From positions 1 to 48,935 of the forward strand of contig CAMDWJ010000031.1 in assembly GCA_945877815.1 (NCBI GenBank): 48,935 nt of DNA. Reading direction: 5' to 3'. The notes beneath the pieces were generated by a model, which worked only from the letters and a program-made list of their open reading frames with translations, made no database searches and was not told the DNA's origin. Shown here in pieces: positions 44,277 to 48,935 of this stretch (positions within the stretch are counted from its first letter, which is position 1; each line of letters opens with the position of its first letter). The position numbers and the translations under genes were made by a program. The stretch is from Caenispirillum bisanense. Its GTDB lineage: Bacteria > Pseudomonadota > Alphaproteobacteria > Rhodospirillales > UBA2165.

Positions 44277-44302
44277 CCAATATTCGAATTTACTATTATT
44301 GG
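44277..44302. promoter_or_regulatory. Inverted repeat upstream of the DUF1190 cassette
   Basis: CCAATA (44277-44282) and TATTGG (44297-44302) form a perfect 6-base inverted repeat spanning 26 bases, with the inner palindrome ATTCGAAT near one arm. It is AT-rich and ends 11 bases before the DUF1190 start, so it could be an operator. Confidence 0.4.
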
Positions 44303-44307
44303 CACGC

Positions 44308-44333
44308 AAAAGCGGCGCCGCAAGGGGCACCGC
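44308..44333 (-). terminator. Rho-independent terminator of rplU-rpmA
   Basis: In the minus-strand RNA, GCGGUGCC and GGCGCCGC form an 8-pair stem (one G-U) with loop CCUUGC, followed by UUUU. It lies 47 bases after the rpmA stop and before the DUF1190 cassette, separating the ribosomal operon from the cassette. The U-run is short. Confidence 0.6.
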
Positions 44334-44380
44334 TCTAATACTACGCGCAAAAATATGGCAAAAACGTGACGAAAAGTCGT

Positions 44381-44638
44381 CTAGGCGTTGGGCTCGATCG
44401 CCACGAAGGTACGATCCATGCGGCGCTTGATAAATTTCACATGGCCGTCGGTCAGCGCGAACAAGGTGTGATCCTTGCCGATGCCGACATTGTCGCCCGG
44501 ATGATATTTGGTGCCGCGCTGGCGCACAATGATATTGCCGGCGATCACTTCCTCGCCGCCGAATTTCTTGACGCCCAAGCGCCGTCCGGCCGAATCGCGG
44601 CCGTTACGAGAGGAGCCACCTGCTTTTTTATGTGCCAT
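44381..44638 (-). CDS. rpmA: 50S ribosomal protein L27
   Basis: The 85-residue protein begins [20 protein letters not shown], the standard L27 N-terminus that reaches the peptidyl transferase centre. The rest ([15 protein letters not shown], then DGHVKF) is also canonical. No extra N-terminal pro-peptide is present. It follows rplU by 24 bases. Confidence 0.97.
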   Translation of the reverse strand: MAHKKAGGSSRNGRDSAGRRLGVKKFGGEEVIAGNIIVRQRGTKYHPGDNVGIGKDHTLFALTDGHVKFIKRRMDRTFVAIEPNA

Positions 44639-44662
44639 GACGTTGGTTCCTGATTACGCGTC

Positions 44663-45088
44663 TTATTCTTCGCTAGCAGCTTTTTTGGCCGGAGCCTTGC
44701 GGGCGCGCGGCTTCTTGGCCGGGGCGTCCGCGTCCGGGGTCTCGGCCGTCTTGGCCCGCGGCGCAACCGCACCCAGTCCATTGATGTCGAGCACGTGAAG
44801 GACGGTCTGCAACTGGCGATGGCCGCCGTGACGGGTGTAACCCTTGCGCCGCTTCTTCTTGAAGATGACGACCTTGTCGGCGCGGTTCTGGTCGAGAACC
44901 TCACAAGTCACGGCCATATTGCCGAGCAACGGCGCGCCAATTTGCGGCGCCTGGCCGTCTTCGCCCAACATCAGAACCTGATCGAGCTTCAGCTGGGAGC
45001 CAGCTTCCGCAGCGAGACGCTCGACGATGAATACATCGCCCGGCGATACCCGGTATTGTTTCCCACCTGTCTTAACGACTGCGTACAT
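44663..45088 (-). CDS. rplU: 50S ribosomal protein L21 with C-terminal extension
   Basis: The first 100 or so residues are a normal L21 (MYAVVKTGGKQYRVSPGDVF, then KVVIFKKKRRKGYTRHGGHR). The protein continues to 141 residues with an Ala/Lys/Pro-rich tail (KKPRARKAPAKKAASEE), as seen in many alphaproteobacteria. It is first in the rplU-rpmA operon behind a strong promoter and divergent from the VUT transporter gene. Confidence 0.96.
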   Translation of the reverse strand: MYAVVKTGGKQYRVSPGDVFIVERLAAEAGSQLKLDQVLMLGEDGQAPQIGAPLLGNMAVTCEVLDQNRADKVVIFKKKRRKGYTRHGGHRQLQTVLHVLDINGLGAVAPRAKTAETPDADAPAKKPRARKAPAKKAASEE

Positions 45089-45117
45089 GATTACCTGTTT
45101 CCCGCTGGAAGGCGCGG

Positions 45118-45146
45118 AACCTACCGGCCAAGGCCGGGTCTGTCAA
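45118..45146 (-). promoter_or_regulatory. Promoter of rplU-rpmA
   Basis: On the minus strand TTGACA (45141-45146), a 17-base spacer and TAGGTT (45118-45123) form a strong promoter. The start would be near base 45111, giving a leader of about 22 bases before the rplU ATG. Confidence 0.7.
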
Positions 45147-45198
45147 TGGCGGACCGGCGGACTTGAGGTCGATGGGCCTTATATATAAAGAGCACGGC

Positions 45199-45690
45199 AT
45201 GCGCTACCTCAACACGGCCCTCTATATAGCCCTGATCGTCCTGGTGAATTGGGCTTTTATCGTGGTGCCGCCCGTACAATTACCGGGCGGGGTCATGTGG
45301 CCGCCGATGTCCCTGGTTGTAGGGGTAGTCTTTGTTGCCCGCGATTTCGCCCAGCGCGAGGTTGGCCACTATGTTCTGGGCGCCATGGGGATCGGCGTGA
45401 TCCTGAGTTATTTCATGGCTGGGCCGGAAGTGGCTCTCGCGAGCGCCACCGCCTTTTTGATCAGCGAATTGGCCGATTGGCTGGTTTACAGCTTTACCCG
45501 GCGGCCGTTGTCGCAGCGCGTCCTGTGGTCGAGCATCATTTCGACGCCGATCGACAGTTTCGTCTTTTTGATGATGATCGGGTTCTTTTCGGTCTCCGCT
45601 GCGGCCGCTATGACGGCGTCGAAGCTTTTGGGGGCTTTAATCGTCTGGTGGCTGATCCGCCGCCGCGAGGGGCATGGCTTGCCGGCTTAA
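45199..45690 (+). CDS. VUT family (YhhQ/DUF165-like) transporter
   Basis: From the ATG at 45199 the protein has 163 residues and five to six membrane segments. VARDFAQREVGHYVLGAMG matches the conserved charged block of the VUT/DUF165 family, and STPIDSFVFLMM fits the second. YhhQ of E. coli, a longer member, imports queuosine precursors (preQ0/preQ1). The gene lies next to tgt and queA here, which supports a queuosine-precursor role. An upstream in-frame ATG at 45172 is possible but lacks a better ribosome binding site. Divergent from rplU. Confidence 0.82.
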   Translation: MRYLNTALYIALIVLVNWAFIVVPPVQLPGGVMWPPMSLVVGVVFVARDFAQREVGHYVLGAMGIGVILSYFMAGPEVALASATAFLISELADWLVYSFTRRPLSQRVLWSSIISTPIDSFVFLMMIGFFSVSAAAAMTASKLLGALIVWWLIRRREGHGLPA

Positions 45691-45722
45691 TCGGGTCACT
45701 TAGGGCGTCCCGAACGGCAAGC

Positions 45723-46415
45723 CTAGGGCAGATCGAAGACCAAAGCCTCGGCGGCTTCGTCGGGGGTGCTCAGGCTGACGACTTCTTCCTCGCTAATGGC
45801 GGCGCCGTCGCCTTGATGCAACGACTTTCCGTTGAGGAGCAGACTGCCGCGCGCGACCTGGACCCAGGCCTTGCGCTGCGAGCGCGGCCGGTGCGTCGCG
45901 GACGTGCCTTTCTTGAGCCGAGCCAGGAAAATACGCGCGTCTTGGTGAATGATCACATTATTCGCTCCCGCCTCGGGGCCCGCGATCAAGATTAGCGTGC
46001 CGTCGGGAGAGATTTTCTTCTGCTCGTAGGAGGGCGGCAGCTTTTTCTGGTTGGGTTCGATCCATATCTGCAACAGATGGACCTTCTTGGTTTTCGATGC
46101 GTTGAATTCGGAATGGGTGACGCCGGTCCCAGCACTCATGCGCTGGATTTCGCCCGGCTGGATGATCGAGCCCGTGCCCATCGAATCCTTATGTTCGAGC
46201 GCACCCTCAAGAATGTAGGTCACAATTTCCATATCGCGATGCGGGTGGGTAGGAAAGCCTTGGCCGGGTGCGACCTTATCCTCGTTGATGACGCGCAATG
46301 CGCTGAAGCCCATGAAGCGGGGATCGCGATAGTCGGCGAAGGAAAATGTGTGCTTGGTGTCGAGCCAGCCGTGATTGGCGGCACCCCTGTCTTCGCTTTT
46401 GCGAACAAAGATCAT
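45723..46415 (-). CDS. Pirin family protein
   Basis: The 230-residue bicupin shows the pirin metal ligands in PTHPHRDMEIVTYILEG and the block AGTGVTHSEFN. Pirins bind iron; some have quercetinase activity, others affect redox or transcription. From the ATG at 46415 it begins MIFVRKSEDRGAANHGWLD, a normal start. Its ATG overlaps the stop of a 24-codon upstream ORF (TGATG), so it is probably co-transcribed with tgt. The C-terminus ends EALVFDLP. Confidence 0.9.
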   Translation of the reverse strand: MIFVRKSEDRGAANHGWLDTKHTFSFADYRDPRFMGFSALRVINEDKVAPGQGFPTHPHRDMEIVTYILEGALEHKDSMGTGSIIQPGEIQRMSAGTGVTHSEFNASKTKKVHLLQIWIEPNQKKLPPSYEQKKISPDGTLILIAGPEAGANNVIIHQDARIFLARLKKGTSATHRPRSQRKAWVQVARGSLLLNGKSLHQGDGAAISEEEVVSLSTPDEAAEALVFDLP

Positions 46416-46489
46416 CACGCGTCTCCATCGGCGAGGTCGAACAACAGAGCTTCGACACTTGGATCGCCGCTTCTGGGCATGTCGATCAT
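46415..46489 (-). CDS. 24-residue ORF coupled to the pirin gene
   Basis: The frame starts at ATG 46489 with GAGGT five bases upstream and ends in TGA that overlaps the pirin ATG by one base. It begins MIDMPRSGDP and contains VEALLFDLADGD. That end closely resembles the C-terminus of the downstream pirin (EALVFDLP). It could be a coupling peptide or the last remnant of a second pirin gene. Translation is inferred from the ribosome binding site and overlap. Confidence 0.45.
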   Translation of the reverse strand: MIDMPRSGDPSVEALLFDLADGDA

Positions 46490-46504
46490 GACTACCTCAG
46501 CTTT

Positions 46505-47632
46505 CTATATAGGCGGGATATCGCCTTTCGACCATTCGGCGCGCGTTTCGGCTGCGAAATCGGCCAAGCGTCCGGCAGCGATGGCGGCGCGGATATCGCG
46601 CATATGGTCCTGATAATAAGTGACGTTGTGACGCGTCAGCAGCATCGCGCCTAACATCTCCTCGGCCTTGAACAGATGATTTAGATAGGCGCGGCTATAG
46701 CCGGTGCAGGCGAGGCATGCGCAGTTCTCGTCGATTGGACGTGGATCCTCGGCATGGCGCGCATTGCGGATATTGATCTCGCCGCGGCGCGTGAAACCCT
46801 TGCCGGTACGGCCCGAGCGCGTCGGCATGACGCAATCGAACATATCGATGCCGCGTGTCACCGCGCCCAGGATGTCGTCGGGTGTGCCAACGCCCATCAG
46901 ATAGCGTGGACGATCGGCGGGCAGATGTGGCACGCTCGACTCGAGAACTCGGAACATGATCTCCTGGCCTTCGCCGACGGCGAGGCCGCCGACCGCATAG
47001 CCCGGAAAATCTATCCCGATCAGCGATTCAGCCGAACGTTGGCGCAGATCGTCGAACACGCCGCCTTGCACGATCCCGAACAATGCATAGCCCGGTCGTT
47101 TGACGAACGCATCCTTGCAGCGCTGCGCCCAGGCCAGCGTGAGGTCGAGCGAGCGCGCCACCGCATCCTTGTCGCCGCCATAGGCGGGGCATTCATCGAG
47201 CACCATGGTGATATCGGAATCGAGCAGATGTTGGATCTCGACCGCGCGTTCAGGCGTGAGATGGTAACTCGCCCCGTCGATATGCGACTGAAACATTACG
47301 CCACGCTCGGTCAGCGTGCGCAGCTTGGATAAGGACATGACTTGGTAGCCGCCGGAATCGGTGAGGATCGGTCCCGGCCAATTCATGAATTTGTGTAGCC
47401 CGCCCAGGCGATCGATGCGCTCGGCGCTCGGACGCAGCATCAGATGATAGGTGTTGCCGAGCACGATTTGCGCGCCGGTCGCCGCGACATCGGGCGCGGT
47501 CATGCCTTTGACCGTCGCCGCCGTGCCGACCGGCATGAAGGCGGGCGTCGCCGCGGGCCCGTGCGCGGTCATGATTTGTCCCGTACGGGCCGCACCGTCG
47601 CGCGCGGAAATCTGGAAGGTGAAATCGGTCAC
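46505..47632 (-). CDS. tgt: tRNA-guanine transglycosylase
   Basis: Tgt swaps guanine-34 of GUN-anticodon tRNAs for preQ1 in queuosine synthesis. The 375-residue protein starts with GTG ([17 protein letters not shown]). It has the base-pocket region [12 protein letters not shown], the nucleophile region [14 protein letters not shown] and the zinc site [19 protein letters not shown]. All match the bacterial enzyme. queA lies upstream on the same strand, but a toxin-antitoxin pair on the other strand separates them. Confidence 0.96.
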   Translation of the reverse strand: MTDFTFQISARDGAARTGQIMTAHGPAATPAFMPVGTAATVKGMTAPDVAATGAQIVLGNTYHLMLRPSAERIDRLGGLHKFMNWPGPILTDSGGYQVMSLSKLRTLTERGVMFQSHIDGASYHLTPERAVEIQHLLDSDITMVLDECPAYGGDKDAVARSLDLTLAWAQRCKDAFVKRPGYALFGIVQGGVFDDLRQRSAESLIGIDFPGYAVGGLAVGEGQEIMFRVLESSVPHLPADRPRYLMGVGTPDDILGAVTRGIDMFDCVMPTRSGRTGKGFTRRGEINIRNARHAEDPRPIDENCACLACTGYSRAYLNHLFKAEEMLGAMLLTRHNVTYYQDHMRDIRAAIAAGRLADFAAETRAEWSKGDIPPI

Positions 47633-47648
47633 GCGGTCCCGCCCAAGC

Positions 47649-47677
47649 TGTCTACATTGTCTACAATTGTCAGCATT
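47649..47677. repeat. Three short tandem repeats upstream of tgt
   Basis: TGTCTACAT (47649-47657), TGTCTACAAT (47658-47667) and TGTCAGCATT (47668-47677) follow one another, close to one helical turn apart. They lie 17 bases before the tgt start. They could be a stacked binding site for a regulator of tgt, or a chance AT-rich repeat. Confidence 0.5.
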
Positions 47678-47749
47678 TTGCGAAATCGACCCACGATATT
47701 AAGGAATTAATTTCTATTTTATTAGTTTATATAGGAATCTGAAACCGCT

Positions 47750-47802
47750 TTGTCCAGCCCGCCTCGGTCCACTATTGTTATACATTATAGTTAAAAGTAA
47801 CT
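47750..47802 (+). promoter_or_regulatory. Promoter and operator-like repeat of the toxin-antitoxin operon
   Basis: TTGTCC (47750-47755), a 17-base spacer and TATTGT (47773-47778) form a promoter. Just downstream, AGTTA-AAAG-TAACT (47789-47802) is a perfect inverted repeat, as expected for autoregulation by a ribbon-helix-helix antitoxin. The region 47690-47820 is much richer in A and T than its surroundings. Confidence 0.5.
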
Positions 47803-47824
47803 CTTAGTAGTACCAAGGGATACC

Positions 47825-48115
47825 ATGCCGATGGCAGTGAAATCCACAACCAGCTTGAAGTTGGAACCCGAAACCAAGGTCCGATTGCAGCACCTCGCCG
47901 AACTCAAGCGACGGTCATCGCATTGGCTCATGTGCGAGGCGATCGAACAATACGTCGCGCGCGAGGAAAAGCGCGAACAAATGCGCCAGGATGCGCTGGC
48001 CGCTTGGACGGAATATCAGGCGACAGGCCGGCACGTCTCCGTGACCGAAGCCGATGCATGGCTCGCGCGTCTTGAAGCGGGCGAGGATGTAGATCCGCCA
48101 ACCCCGCACGAGTGA
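47825..48115 (+). CDS. Ribbon-helix-helix antitoxin (CopG/ParD-like)
   Basis: The 96-residue protein has an N-terminal ribbon-helix-helix domain (AVKSTTSLKLEPETKVRLQ, then LAELKRRSSHWLMCEAIEQY) that should bind the promoter as a dimer. An acidic C-terminal part (VSVTEADAWLARLEAGED) would wrap the toxin. It starts at ATG 47825; a second ATG six bases on is also possible. The toxin gene follows after 3 bases. Confidence 0.88.
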   Translation: MPMAVKSTTSLKLEPETKVRLQHLAELKRRSSHWLMCEAIEQYVAREEKREQMRQDALAAWTEYQATGRHVSVTEADAWLARLEAGEDVDPPTPHE

Positions 48116-48118
48116 TCA

Positions 48119-48409
48119 GTGGCGCGCGTCATTTGGACACCGCCGGCCCTGCGCGATGTGTCGCGCTTGCACGGCTTCCTCGCTCCGAAGAACCGGGCGG
48201 CGGCGCAACGCGCGGTTGGCGCGATCCGTCACGGAGCCGCAACGCTCTCTACGCACCCCGAGATCGGTCGATCTGTCGATGAAATGCCGCCCGAGTTTCG
48301 CGAATGGCTGATCCCGTTCGGCGATAGCGGCTATGTGATGCTCTATCGGATCGACGGCGAACTTGTCGCCATCCTCGCCGTGCGGCATGCGAAGGAAGCG
48401 GGATATTAA
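48119..48409 (+). CDS. RelE/ParE family toxin
   Basis: The 96-residue protein begins with GTG (ARVIWTPPALRDVSRLHGFL), a typical ParE/RelE N-terminus. It continues with the helix pair (AAAQRAVGAIRHGAATLSTHPEIGRSV, quoted in part) and ends in the beta-sheet REWLIPFGDSGYVMLYRID and AVRHAKEAGY. ParE types poison gyrase and RelE types cut mRNA; the His/Lys pattern does not decide here. It is convergent with queA (10-base gap). Confidence 0.88.
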   Translation: MARVIWTPPALRDVSRLHGFLAPKNRAAAQRAVGAIRHGAATLSTHPEIGRSVDEMPPEFREWLIPFGDSGYVMLYRIDGELVAILAVRHAKEAGY

Positions 48410-48419
48410 GATCGGCTCG

Positions 48420-48935
48420 CTAACCCGCACGTTCCAAGAAACACGCGTCGCCATAGGAATAGAAACGATAGCCTTGCGCAATGGCGTGGGCATAGGCGGC
48501 GTGCATCGTCTCGAGTCCGGCGAAGGCGGAGACGAGCATGAACAGGGTCGATCGCGGCAGGTGGAAATTGGTCACCAGCGCATCGACCGCTTTGAAACGA
48601 TAGCCGGGCGTGATGAAGATATCGGTCGCATCCTGGAACGGATGAACGGTGCCTGTCGCGTCGGCGGCGCTTTCGAGCAGACGCAGCGACGTCGTGCCGA
48701 CACAGATTACGCGGCCGCCCCTGGCGCGCGCACCATTGATTGTATCGGCCGCGCCTTGGGTGATCGCGCCCCATTCGGAGTGCATGATGTGATCGTCGGT
48801 ATCGTCGACCTTCACCGGCTGGAAGGTGCCGGCGCCAACATGCAGGGTGAGAAATGCCATCGCAACATCGCGCGCTTGCAAGGCCGTCATCAGCGGTCCG
48901 GTGAAATGCAGCCCGGCGGTGGGTGCTGCCACCGC
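48420..48935 (-). CDS. queA: S-adenosylmethionine:tRNA ribosyltransferase-isomerase, C-terminal part
   Basis: QueA moves the ribosyl part of SAM onto preQ1-modified tRNA, making epoxyqueuosine. The last 171 codons are present and the frame continues past the window's right end. [19 protein letters not shown](QPV), [31 protein letters not shown] and [12 protein letters not shown] are family hallmarks. It normally forms an operon with tgt. Confidence 0.95.
   Translation of the reverse strand, partial: AVAAPTAGLHFTGPLMTALQARDVAMAFLTLHVGAGTFQPVKVDDTDDHIMHSEWGAITQGAADTINGARARGGRVICVGTTSLRLLESAADATGTVHPFQDATDIFITPGYRFKAVDALVTNFHLPRSTLFMLVSAFAGLETMHAAYAHAIAQGYRFYSYGDACFLERAG

Noticed and set aside
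45089-45198. preQ1 riboswitch before the VUT transporter
   Set aside because: The interval is taken up by the rplU promoter and leader; no preQ1-I style hairpin with A-rich tail is visible.
47649-47677. CRISPR-like array
   Set aside because: Units are only about 10 bases with no spacers and no cas genes nearby.

Overview
The window is a GC-rich, gene-dense, mostly chromosomal housekeeping stretch from an alphaproteobacterium. Several gene orders typical of that class point there: ftsE-ftsX-ydcF-plsC opposite an MJ0042 zinc-ribbon gene; argH-lptM-lysA followed by a TIGR02302 membrane protein; a chorismate mutase-hisC-tyrC operon divergent from metX-metW; and rplU-rpmA ... obgE-proB-proA-nadD-rsfS-rlmH-gpmI-envC-ctpA-yibQ-like-rppH. 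Two sites of the GTTC-N7-GTTC type, the alphaproteobacterial LexA box, agree. A Rhodospirillales-like lineage is my best guess, but this is inference from gene order and not a phylogeny.

Layout. 1-4.1 kb (minus strand): the N-terminal part of a B12-dependent ribonucleotide reductase, then the ftsE-ftsX-ydcF-plsC envelope operon. 4.2-6 kb (plus): zinc-ribbon membrane protein and a methyltransferase. 6-14 kb (minus): TIGR02302 protein, lysA, a 47-residue LptM-type lipoprotein, argH, aminopeptidase P and a small lipoprotein. 14-16 kb (plus): a benzoate-CoA-ligase-type gene with its own MarR regulator and a palindrome over the promoter. 16-18.7 kb: ChaC and EamA genes, then a DUF2125 protein. 18.7-23.6 kb: aromatic amino acid genes divergent from metX-metW, with a probable 17-codon leader peptide overlapping metX. 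23.7-27.3 kb: a variable segment with a methyltransferase, a coupled SUMF1-like/FG-GAP secreted pair and a secreted hydrolase. 27.3-30.2 kb: korAB. 30.4-45.1 kb: the long rplU-to-rppH supercluster, interrupted between rpmA and obgE by a DUF1190/glutathionylspermidine-synthase-like/DUF350 cassette and between proA and nadD by a palindromic repeat. 45.2-48.9 kb: queuosine genes (VUT transporter, tgt, partial queA), a pirin gene preceded by a 24-codon coupled ORF, and a type II toxin-antitoxin pair lying between queA and tgt on the opposite strand.

Most genes are ordinary. The points most worth checking are the metX leader peptide, two near-identical LexA-like boxes in front of nrdJ and obgE, a chorismate mutase that looks like a decayed P-protein, the YjfM/YjfC/YjfL-like cassette with its own inverted repeat and an upstream terminator, the SUMF1-like/FG-GAP pair, and a possible AUA start codon in rsfS. 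No gene-free stretch exceeds 300 bases. I saw no tRNA, rRNA, insertion sequence or CRISPR array.
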